Shown here one piece after another: positions 6,653 to 12,091 of a stretch of 14,481 bases of DNA. How positions within the stretch are numbered: position 1 is the first letter of the stretch; the number at the start of each line of letters is the position of its first letter. Below the pieces are notes generated by a model that worked only from the letters and a program-made list of their open reading frames with translations, made no database searches and was not told where the DNA came from. The stretch is from Galactobacter sp. (GTDB lineage Bacteria > Actinomycetota > Actinomycetes > Actinomycetales > Micrococcaceae): the NCBI GenBank assembly GCA_022712075.1, contig JALAHE010000112.1, positions 1 to 14,481 of the forward strand. Direction: 5' to 3'. Made by a program: the position numbers and the translations under genes.

Positions 6653-7024
6653 GTGAACCGGAGTAAGTGGCGCTCGGACGAGCACCTCGCGCGCCTGTAC
6701 GCCGAGCAACGCGAGACCCGGCGCTCTCAAGCGTGGTTCTTCGAGGCATTCAAGTGGCGTCGGACCAGGTGGGTGCTCTGTATCGGCTTTGTTGGAGGCC
6801 TGTCCGTTGGCTGGGTCGGCGTCATCGTTGAGGCGATCACGGACGTCTTCCCGGCGTGGATTGAAGCCAGTGCCGTGCTGTTGATGATGTCGAGCGTACT
6901 TTCGGCCCTCGTGACCTATCCCTGGGACCTGACCGAGATGCGCCGGGCACACCGCCGCGAGGAGGCTAGGTTGGCCCAGGAGGCCTGGGATGAGCCGGAA
7001 GTGGACGCTGAGACCCGGAGCTGA
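6653..7024 (+). CDS. Small two-helix membrane protein, unknown function
   Basis: A 123-aa protein I do not recognise. A charged N-terminus (residues 1-38, rich in Arg and Glu: SDEHLARLYAEQRETRRSQ) leads into hydrophobic segments at about 41-61 (VLCIGFVGGLSVGWVGVIVE) and 68-90. A charged, probably helical C-terminal tail (TEMRRAHRREEARLAQEAWDEPE) ends it, so both ends are likely cytoplasmic. The GTG start has GAAGGA at 6641-6646, spacing 6. The gene is monocistronic, lying between the operon terminator and a strong convergent terminator. Codons such as TGT, GTT, TTT, GGA and TTG are commoner than in the neighbouring genes, which hints at later arrival or weak expression. No enzyme motif is visible. 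Confidence 0.7.
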   Translation: MNRSKWRSDEHLARLYAEQRETRRSQAWFFEAFKWRRTRWVLCIGFVGGLSVGWVGVIVEAITDVFPAWIEASAVLLMMSSVLSALVTYPWDLTEMRRAHRREEARLAQEAWDEPEVDAETRS

Positions 7025-7084
7025 CCGGCGTCCGGCTCGCCGTCCCTCCCGTCCCGCCCGCCGGACCATGCAAGTCGAACGTGA

Positions 7085-7127
7085 AAGGGCCTGGTGGCCT
7101 CCCCAATGGGGAGGCCACCAGGCCCTT
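7085..7127. terminator. Bidirectional terminator, perfect 20-bp hairpin between convergent genes
   Basis: Arms at 7085-7104 and 7108-7127 are exact reverse complements over 20 bp, closed by the 3-nt loop AAT. The outer ends supply AAA and TTC flanks. It lies between the 123-aa gene (stop 7024) and the PLDc_N gene (stop 7151), serving both strands. Perfect pairing over 20 bp is longer than most terminators and longer than the others in this window. Confidence 0.8.
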
Positions 7128-7150
7128 CGTACGTGAAGCGGGTGGTCAGG

Positions 7151-7597
7151 CTACTGCTGGGGCGCACCGCCCGGCGTCGTGCCGTTTTCGGTTGAATCGC
7201 TGGGCGTGGGGTCCTCGCCCTCGCCTTCCTGCTCGGGCTTGGACTCCGCCTCCTTCTGGAGGCGCTCCTCGCGGGCCTTGAGCTCGGATTCCTTGGCGTT
7301 GAGCTTGTCCTCGCGCGCCTTCTGGCGGCGCTGGGTCTCGATGCGGCGCAGGAACTCGGGATCGTCGTCGGGCCCCAGGCCTCGCTGGACGGGCCGCGTG
7401 GGGCCGCCGGGCGCGCGGCGCGGAGCGCCGAGCCAGAACCACAGGCCGGCGCCGACCACCGGAAGCAGCAGGATCGCGAGGATCCACACGCCCTTCGGGA
7501 GCGCGCGAACCGAACGCGACGGGGTCATGATCGCGTGAAACAGGGCGTAGAGGATGATCGCCGCGGCGACGACCACACCCGTCAAGAGCCATCTCAT
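7151..7597 (-). CDS. PLDc_N-domain membrane protein with charged coiled-coil tail
   Basis: A 148-aa protein. Two helices (residues about 3-24 and 36-58) form a phospholipase D-nuclease N-terminal (PLDc_N) module: LYALFHAIMTPSRSVRALPKGVWILAILLLPVVGAGLWFWLGAP, with the typical LPVVGAGLWFWLG end. There is no HKD catalytic motif, so it is not itself a phospholipase D. Residues about 80-118 are a highly charged predicted coiled coil (RRIETQRRQKAREDKLNAKESELKAREERL). The last 30 residues are acidic, Pro/Ser/Thr-rich and disordered. The function of such stand-alone proteins is not established; cardiolipin synthases use the same two-helix module as a membrane anchor. The ATG at 7597 has no good RBS, but a TAGACT hexamer ends 7 nt before it, suggesting leaderless expression. 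In related actinobacteria it commonly sits between res and men genes. Confidence 0.8.
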   Translation of the reverse strand: MRWLLTGVVVAAAIILYALFHAIMTPSRSVRALPKGVWILAILLLPVVGAGLWFWLGAPRRAPGGPTRPVQRGLGPDDDPEFLRRIETQRRQKAREDKLNAKESELKAREERLQKEAESKPEQEGEGEDPTPSDSTENGTTPGGAPQQ

Positions 7598-7604
7598 GCC
7601 CACC

Positions 7605-7610
7605 AGTCTA
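7605..7610 (-). promoter_or_regulatory. -10 hexamer TAGACT of the PLDc_N gene, leaderless arrangement
   Basis: Minus-strand TAGACT ends 7 nt before the ATG at 7597, so transcription should start at or beside the start codon. No ribosome binding site fits between. The same hexamer drives the divergent DUF4229 gene 56 bp away. Confidence 0.55.
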
Positions 7611-7666
7611 GGGACTGCGCCTGTGTGCCAGCCCACCGCCGGTCCGCTGGCGCGTCTGAGCCCGCC

Positions 7667-7672
7667 TAGACT
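7667..7672 (+). promoter_or_regulatory. -10 hexamer TAGACT of the DUF4229 gene, leaderless arrangement
   Basis: TAGACT ends 6 nt before the GTG at 7679, the normal distance from -10 to transcription start. The transcript would begin with the start codon. The 81-bp interval 7598-7678 holds this promoter and its divergent twin; no clear -35 box is seen for either. Confidence 0.55.
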
Positions 7673-7678
7673 GGATGG

Positions 7679-8032
7679 GTGAAGGTTTTCCTCTACTTCG
7701 TTCTGCGCACCGTGGTCTTCGTGGCCGCCGCGTGCCTGGTCTACTTCCTCTTCGGCTGGAACCGCTGGGGCATGATCGGCGCGATCCTTTCCGCCGTGGT
7801 CGGCGCCGTGGTCGCCTTTGCCGTGGGCTACCTGCTGCTCGACCGCCAGCGCCGCGCCGCCGCGGCCGAGTTCGGCAACGCCGTCGAGGCGCGTAAGGCT
7901 GCCAAGGAGCACAAGGCCACGCAGGCCGAGCTGGACGCGAGCGTCGAGGACAACTTCCAGGACACGCTCCGCGCGCAGGCCGGCCTGGGGGCCGACGCCC
8001 GCACGCGCAACGTCGCCGACGACGAGGCCTGA
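7679..8032 (+). CDS. DUF4229 family small membrane protein
   Basis: A 117-aa protein matching the actinobacterial DUF4229 pattern. Two hydrophobic segments (residues about 10-26, VVFVAAACLVYFLFGWN, and 31-53, MIGAILSAVVGAVVAFAVGYLLL) are followed by DRQRR and a charged helical tail that ends in the acidic RNVADDEA. The biochemical role of the family is unknown. It is frequently found beside menA in actinobacteria, as here, which hints at a respiratory or membrane role without proving one. The GTG at 7679 is chosen because the ATG at 7675 is out of frame with the conserved protein and a TAGACT box ends 6 nt upstream. Its stop is 10 nt from the large inverted repeat and it converges on menA. 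Confidence 0.82.
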   Translation: MKVFLYFVLRTVVFVAAACLVYFLFGWNRWGMIGAILSAVVGAVVAFAVGYLLLDRQRRAAAAEFGNAVEARKAAKEHKATQAELDASVEDNFQDTLRAQAGLGADARTRNVADDEA

Positions 8033-8042
8033 TCCTCCCCAA

Positions 8043-8094
8043 CGGTTTGCTGGACCGAGAACGGTCAGCAAACCGTTCTCGGTCCAGCAAACCG
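8043..8094. repeat. Composite inverted repeat with three copies of CAGCAAACCG
   Basis: Arms at 8043-8064 and 8073-8094 are perfect 22-nt reverse complements around the 8-nt loop TCAGCAAA. The 10-mer CAGCAAACCG occurs at 8066-8075 and 8085-8094, and its reverse complement CGGTTTGCTG at 8043-8052. ACCGTTCTCGGTC at 8072-8084 is the complement of 8053-8065. The layout is therefore A-B-A'-B'-A', in which the first block could pair with either A' copy. It lies in the gap between convergent genes and has no T-tract; a separate terminator follows at 8140. It looks more like a REP-type extragenic palindrome or small non-autonomous element than a plain terminator. Copies elsewhere cannot be checked here. 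Confidence 0.8.
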
Positions 8095-8139
8095 CTTGAG
8101 GCGGCGGCTGGGGACGGGGCGGGACCTCAGGACAACAGC

Positions 8140-8177
8140 AAAGCGCCCGACGCCGTGTGGTGGCGTCGGGCGCTTTT
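8140..8177. terminator. Bidirectional terminator between the DUF4229 gene and menA
   Basis: Arms at 8140-8154 and 8162-8176 form a perfect 15-bp stem (AAAGCGCCCGACGCC) with the 7-nt loop GTGTGGT. TTTT follows on the plus strand and a matching AAA precedes it, so it can act in both directions. It lies 18 nt past the menA stop codon. Confidence 0.82.
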
Positions 8178-8194
8178 GCTTGCGCTGGGCGGGA

Positions 8195-9079
8195 TCAGGC
8201 CAGGCGGCCCAGTACCTCCGCCGCGGCGAAGAGCACCGCGAAGACGATCGCCAGGATGCCGGTGGTCTTCAGGACCGGGATGAGCTCCTTGGGGGAGTTC
8301 GCGCGCAGCACGGTGCGGGCCGGCACGAGGCCGGCCACGGAGACGAGCACCGGGAGTAGCATCCAGACGTTGCTCGCCGCGAGCACAGCCGGGAGAAGCC
8401 CGGCCACGACCACCATGACGCCGTAGGACAGGCGCGCGGGGCGATCGCCGAGGCGCACGGCCAGGGTGTTCTTGCCGACCTCGCGGTCCGTGGGGATGTC
8501 GCGGATGTTGTTGGCCATGAGCAGGGCCATGGCGAGCAGGCCAACGGAGACCGCGCCGAGCCAGGCCGAGGCCGTGAAGGTGTTGATCTGCGTGACCGTG
8601 GTGCCGAGCGTGGCGACCAGCCCGAAGAACAGGAAGACGAAGACCTCGCCGAGGCCCAGGTAGCCGTAGGGGTGCTTGCCGCCCGTGTAGCCCCACGCCG
8701 CAAACACGGCGCAGACGCCCACGAGGAGCAGCGGCCAGGAGCCGGAGAGCAACACGAGGCCGAGGCCGGCCAGCGCGGCGACGCCGAAACACAGGAAGGA
8801 CGCGGCCTTCACGTGGCTGGGCTTGGCCAGGCGCGAGCCGGTCAGGCGCAGCGGGCCCACGCGCTCGTCGTCGGTGCCGCGGATGCCGTCCGAGTAGTCG
8901 TTGGCGTAGTTCACGCCGATCTGCAGCAGCAGCGAGACGAGCAACGCCAGGATCGCGCGGACCCAGTGCAGCTGGCCGGAGGCGCCGAATGCGGCGGCCG
9001 CGCCGACGGCGACGGGCGCGACGGCCATGGGGAGGGTGCGCAGGCGCGCACCGGCGATCCACTGGGCTGGGGTGGCCAC
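8195..9079 (-). CDS. menA: 1,4-dihydroxy-2-naphthoate polyprenyltransferase (MenA)
   Basis: A 294-aa UbiA-superfamily membrane prenyltransferase. It joins a polyprenyl diphosphate to 1,4-dihydroxy-2-naphthoate to make demethylmenaquinone. The first Asp-rich metal/diphosphate motif is NYANDYSDGIRGTDDERVGP (N60, D61, D64, D70, D71). The second is NNIRDIPTDREVGKNTLAVRLG (N190, N191, D194, D198). Eight or nine hydrophobic segments are visible and the length is normal for MenA. The start is the GTG at 9079, with AGGAAGGA (plus 9089-9096) 9 nt upstream; starting later would cost the conserved RTLPMAVAPV segment. It lies 98 nt downstream of menE on the same strand, with a short hairpin between, so it may be read through from menB-menE or have its own promoter. 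Confidence 0.95.
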   Translation of the reverse strand: MATPAQWIAGARLRTLPMAVAPVAVGAAAAFGASGQLHWVRAILALLVSLLLQIGVNYANDYSDGIRGTDDERVGPLRLTGSRLAKPSHVKAASFLCFGVAALAGLGLVLLSGSWPLLLVGVCAVFAAWGYTGGKHPYGYLGLGEVFVFLFFGLVATLGTTVTQINTFTASAWLGAVSVGLLAMALLMANNIRDIPTDREVGKNTLAVRLGDRPARLSYGVMVVVAGLLPAVLAASNVWMLLPVLVSVAGLVPARTVLRANSPKELIPVLKTTGILAIVFAVLFAAAEVLGRLA

Positions 9080-9121
9080 GGGTGCGGATCCTTCCTAGAC
9101 AGGGAAAGCTGACCCTTCATT

Positions 9122-9143
9122 CTCGCGCCGAAGCGGGCGCGAG
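9122..9143 (-). other. Short GC hairpin between menE and menA
   Basis: CTCGCGCC at 9122-9129 and GGCGCGAG at 9136-9143 form a perfect 8-bp stem with a 6-nt loop. No T-run follows on the minus strand, so it is not a classical terminator. It could attenuate read-through from menE into menA or protect the upstream mRNA end. Weak evidence only. Confidence 0.4.
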
Positions 9144-9177
9144 TGAAATCGCGTGGGCCGCGTCTCAGGAGCGCGTG

Positions 9178-10398
9178 TCAGGCCTCGCGGCCCAGCGCCT
9201 CGAGCGCGGCGACGCTCGCGCGGCGATCCGGCTTGCCGTTGCCGAGCCGCGGCAGGGAGGCCGGGCGCCACACGAGGCGCGGTACGGCAGGGGCACCCAG
9301 GGCGGCGCGGACAGCCGAGGCGACCGTTGCGTCGTCGGGCACTGGCGCGCCGGTGCCCGGCGCCTCCTCCAGCACGAGGCCGACGCGTTGGCCCCACTCG
9401 GGATCGGGGACGCCGATGACGAGCACGCCGCGCACTCCGGGCAGGGCCTCGACGACGCGCTGGACCGCCTGGGCGGAGACCTTCACGCCGCCCGTGTTGA
9501 TGACGTCGTCGACGCGGCCGCTGACGGACAGGACGCCGTCCGTCACCTCGCCGAGGTCGTCGGTGAGGTAGAAGCGCGTGCCGTTCTCCTCGGAGAAATG
9601 CTCGGCGGTGCGCTCCTCGTCACCGAGGTACGGGCCGGCGACCATAGCGCCGCCGAGGCGCAGCCGCCCGCCCACGGCCTCGGCCGTGACGCCGGGCAGA
9701 GGGACGCCGTCGTAGACGCAGCCGCCGCAGGTTTCGGCGGAACCATAGGTGAGCACGACGGCGATCCCCGCCTCTCGCGCGCGGGCGCGGGTCGCGTCGG
9801 GGGTGCGGCCGCCGCCGACGAGCACGGCGGCGTACGAGCGCAGGGCCTCCGTGCCGGCCTCGTCCTCGAGGAGGCGCGTGAGCTGGGTGGGAACCAGCGA
9901 GGTGTAGAGCGGGCGGGGTGCCTCGTCGAGGAGGTCGGCGTCCAAGGCCGCCTGGTCCTCGAGCAGGCGGGTGGCGGCTACGAAGGTCTCCGGGGTGAAG
10001 CGCTCGCGGAGGTCCAACGTGGCGACCCGCGTGTCGCCGAGCAGTGCGCGGGAGAGCACCGCGAGGCCGGCGACGTAGTGCAGGGGCAGGGCGAGGAGCC
10101 AGTGGCCGTCGCCGTCCAGGCGCTCGCGGGTCGCGGCGGCGGAGGCGGCGAGCGAGGCCGCCGGGAGGGCCGTGCGCTTCGGCATGCCCGTGGAGCCCGA
10201 GGTGCGGATCACCGCTGCCGTGCCCGTCGGGGCGTCGTGCGGGAAGGTCTGCACAAACTCCCCGGCCGCGGGGCCCTCAAGGACCTCCACGGCCGGTCCC
10301 GTGCCGCGCTGCGCCGCGCCCAGGGCGCCGAGCAGGCCGGCGACGTGCGCACCAAAGGTGCGCGCGCCGTCGTCGGGCAGGGTGATGACGCTCCGCAT
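9178..10398 (-). CDS. menE: o-Succinylbenzoate-CoA ligase (MenE), AMP-binding enzyme
   Basis: A 406-aa adenylate-forming enzyme. The ATP-binding loop is RTSGSTGMPKRT (about 65-76), the adenine-binding loop YGSAETCGG (218-226), the ribose-binding Asp in YLTDDLGEV (277-285), the hinge in GRVDDVINTGGVKVS (294-308), and the catalytic Lys in LPRLGNGKPDRR (K389). MenE activates o-succinylbenzoate to its CoA thioester using ATP, giving the substrate of MenB. The assignment rests on its place 14 nt after menB and close to menA. It is short for the superfamily: the region before the ATP loop is only about 65 residues, as seen in compact actinobacterial MenE proteins. The ATG at 10398 has only a weak GGGGA upstream, so translation may depend on menB. 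Confidence 0.9.
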   Translation of the reverse strand: MRSVITLPDDGARTFGAHVAGLLGALGAAQRGTGPAVEVLEGPAAGEFVQTFPHDAPTGTAAVIRTSGSTGMPKRTALPAASLAASAAATRERLDGDGHWLLALPLHYVAGLAVLSRALLGDTRVATLDLRERFTPETFVAATRLLEDQAALDADLLDEAPRPLYTSLVPTQLTRLLEDEAGTEALRSYAAVLVGGGRTPDATRARAREAGIAVVLTYGSAETCGGCVYDGVPLPGVTAEAVGGRLRLGGAMVAGPYLGDEERTAEHFSEENGTRFYLTDDLGEVTDGVLSVSGRVDDVINTGGVKVSAQAVQRVVEALPGVRGVLVIGVPDPEWGQRVGLVLEEAPGTGAPVPDDATVASAVRAALGAPAVPRLVWRPASLPRLGNGKPDRRASVAALEALGREA

Positions 10399-10412
10399 GC
10401 CCGCGTCGTCCC

Positions 10413-11363
10413 CTAGAAGTAGTGCGGGAAGGAGGACCAGTCCGCGTCGCGCTTCTGGAGGAAGGCGTCGCGGCCCTCCACGGCCTCGTCGGTCATGTAG
10501 GCCAGGCGCGTTGCCTCGCCGGCGAAGACCTGCTGGCCGGCCAGGCCGTCGTCGGCCAGGTTGAAGGCGAACTTGAGCATGCGCATGGCCTGCGGGGACT
10601 GCTTGGCGATGTCGGCGGCGTACTCGAGGGCCACCTCCTCGAGGCGCTCGTGATCCACCGCCTCGTTGACGGCGCCCATGCGGACCATGTCCTCGGCGGA
10701 GTACTCGCGGGCCAGGAAGAAGATCTCGCGGGCAAACTTCTGTCCCACCTGGCGGGCCAGCAGCGCGGAGCCGTAGCCCGCGTCGAAGGAGCCAACCGTG
10801 GCGTCGGTCTGCTTGAACTTGCCGTGCTGCTTGGAGGCGATCGTGAGATCGGAGACGACGTGCAGGGAGTGCCCGCCGCCCGCGGCCCAGCCGTTCACCA
10901 CGGCGATGACGACCTTGGGCATGGTGCGCATGAGGCGCTGCACCTCGAGGATGTGCAGGCGGCCGGCGCGAGCCGGATCGATGGTCTCGGAGGTCTCGCC
11001 CTCCGCGTAGCGGTAGCCGTCGCGGCCGCGGATGCGCTGGTCGCCGCCGGAGCAGAAGGCGTAGCCGCCGTCCTTGGGGGAGGGGCCGTTGCCGGTCAGG
11101 AGCACGCAGCCCACGTCCGGGGTCATGCGCGCGTGGTCGAGCGTGCGGTAGAGCTCATCCACCGTGCCGGGGCGGAAGGCGTTGCGCACCTCGGGGCGGT
11201 CGAAGGCGATGCGGACCGTGGGCAGGTCGCGGACGATCTCGCCCGCCTCGTTGCGCTCGACCTGCCGGTGGTAGGTGATGTCCTCGAAGTCGAAGCCCTG
11301 CACCACGCGCCAGCGGGTGGGGTCGAAGGTGTCCGAGACGCGGGGAGGAAGGGAGGTGCTCAC
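10413..11363 (-). CDS. menB: 1,4-dihydroxy-2-naphthoyl-CoA synthase (MenB)
   Basis: A 316-aa crotonase-fold enzyme that cyclises o-succinylbenzoyl-CoA to 1,4-dihydroxy-2-naphthoyl-CoA. Diagnostic segments are FCSGGDQR (103-110, first oxyanion-hole strand), VNGWAAGGGHSLH (156-168, the glycine-rich oxyanion loop), QTDATVGSFDAGYGS (185-199, with the active-site Asp and Ser typical of MenB) and the C-terminal WSSFPHYF, which in the family reaches a neighbouring subunit's active site. The N-terminal 45 residues before DLPTVRIAFDRPEVRNAF are longer than in Gram-negative MenB and resemble actinobacterial forms. The start is the GTG at 11363, with a TAGACT -10 box ending 7 nt upstream and no fitting RBS, so the transcript is probably leaderless. 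It is the first gene of the men group here. Confidence 0.95.
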   Translation of the reverse strand: MSTSLPPRVSDTFDPTRWRVVQGFDFEDITYHRQVERNEAGEIVRDLPTVRIAFDRPEVRNAFRPGTVDELYRTLDHARMTPDVGCVLLTGNGPSPKDGGYAFCSGGDQRIRGRDGYRYAEGETSETIDPARAGRLHILEVQRLMRTMPKVVIAVVNGWAAGGGHSLHVVSDLTIASKQHGKFKQTDATVGSFDAGYGSALLARQVGQKFAREIFFLAREYSAEDMVRMGAVNEAVDHERLEEVALEYAADIAKQSPQAMRMLKFAFNLADDGLAGQQVFAGEATRLAYMTDEAVEGRDAFLQKRDADWSSFPHYF

Positions 11364-11370
11364 GGGGATG

Positions 11371-11376
11371 AGTCTA
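11371..11376 (-). promoter_or_regulatory. -10 hexamer TAGACT of menB, leaderless arrangement
   Basis: Minus-strand TAGACT ends 7 nt before the GTG at 11363, the same geometry as at 7605 and 7667. The intervening CATCCCC cannot act as an RBS. No -35 box stands out. The divergent interval 11364-11520 also carries the promoter of the 181-aa gene. Confidence 0.55.
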
Positions 11377-11440
11377 GTGGGCGCTTGCCATCCAGCCTCC
11401 GCGAGATGCGGGGTATCCCAGGTGCGAAGAGTGCTGCGGT

Positions 11441-11446
11441 TAGAAT
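11441..11446 (+). promoter_or_regulatory. -10 hexamer TAGAAT of the 181-aa gene
   Basis: TAGAAT is one base from the TATAAT consensus. Transcription would begin near 11453, about 68 nt before the GTG at 11521. An in-frame GTG at 11455, 8 nt past the box, could be a second, leaderless start. No clear -35 is seen. Confidence 0.5.
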
Positions 11447-11508
11447 CTGCTCAAGTGTCGGGGAGCCCGCAGGCCTGGCCGACGACAGCGTGGGAGCTCG
11501 CCAACTCG

Positions 11509-11514
11509 AAAGGA
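11509..11514 (+). promoter_or_regulatory. Ribosome binding site AAAGGA deciding the start at 11521
   Basis: AAAGGA lies 6 nt before the GTG at 11521. It favours that start over in-frame codons further upstream, which reach back across the menB promoter to 11275. Confidence 0.6.
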
Positions 11515-11520
11515 TTCACT

Positions 11521-12066
11521 GTGTCTCGGCCTCCGATCAGCGAATACGAGTGGTATCGGTTGGCGGCGCCCTCTGGGCGCGATCAACTGTGGGTGCAGAT
11601 CGAGGCCCGCGAGAAACCGCATCCGGGACCTTGGATGCTGCCCGATGGAACCGACGTCGTCGACGCAATCGCCCGCGGGAAGGTTTTCGATCTGCCGTTT
11701 GACGTGTGGCTTCAACAAAGTCCGAGCTGTCGCGGCAGGCACGCCGCCGACATGCTTTGGACGGGCGGCCTTCGCTACCTCGTCATGTCCGCAGAACTAG
11801 CGGCTGTCCTGCAAGCCGAGGCTCAAGGAGTGCGGGCTTTCGTGCTCCCTCTGCGGCTGCGGGGTGGGGAGACTACGGATCGCTATCGAGTGCTGGTCCC
11901 CGACATGGATGGTCGGGGACCGGTGTGCAGCGAAGTGATCGGGCATCCCTCAGACCGGATCAACGTCCGTGGGACGGTGCTCAAGGCCCTGCAGGCCGCT
12001 GGGGTTAACGGGTTTGTCTGGGAGTCCGGACAGGCCCCCGCGCCGCCACTGCCATGGACCGAGTAG
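11521..12066 (+). CDS. Hypothetical protein, possibly Imm11-like immunity protein
   Basis: A 181-aa soluble protein with no signal peptide or membrane segment. The opening EYEWYRLAAP, the middle WTGGLRYLVMSAELAAVLQAEAQGVRAFVLPLRLR and the following hydrophobic/charged alternation recall the Imm11 (DUF1629) layout, in which a short 'YLVS..L..VL' helix precedes 'V..F.LP'. This is pattern memory, not a match I can score, and the protein may be unrelated. No toxin gene is adjacent; it stands alone, divergent from menB and convergent with the YhhN gene 25 nt away, without a visible terminator. Codon use is looser than its neighbours: CAA four times plus CTA, CGA, AGT, TTG and AGG. That is consistent with horizontal arrival. 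A leaderless start at 11455 would add 22 residues. Confidence 0.7.
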   Translation: MSRPPISEYEWYRLAAPSGRDQLWVQIEAREKPHPGPWMLPDGTDVVDAIARGKVFDLPFDVWLQQSPSCRGRHAADMLWTGGLRYLVMSAELAAVLQAEAQGVRAFVLPLRLRGGETTDRYRVLVPDMDGRGPVCSEVIGHPSDRINVRGTVLKALQAAGVNGFVWESGQAPAPPLPWTE

Positions 12067-12091
12067 CGCGGAGGCGCGGTCAGCCTGGCGC

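Noticed and set aside
7151..7597. PLDc_N protein as a phospholipase D or cardiolipin synthase
   Set aside because: It has only the two-helix module and a coiled-coil tail; no HKD motif is present.
8043..8094. The repeated CAGCAAACCG units as a CRISPR array
   Set aside because: Only two direct copies of 10 nt about 9 nt apart, part of one palindrome, with no spacers of regular length and no cas genes.
8043..8094. The palindrome as an ordinary intrinsic terminator
   Set aside because: Neither side has a T-run, and a clear bidirectional terminator lies at 8140-8177. A termination contribution cannot be excluded but does not explain the three-copy design.
12067..12091. Terminator between the convergent 181-aa and YhhN genes
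   Set aside because: Only a 5-bp stem (GCCTG/CAGGC), overlapping the YhhN stop region and without a T-tract; too weak to annotate.
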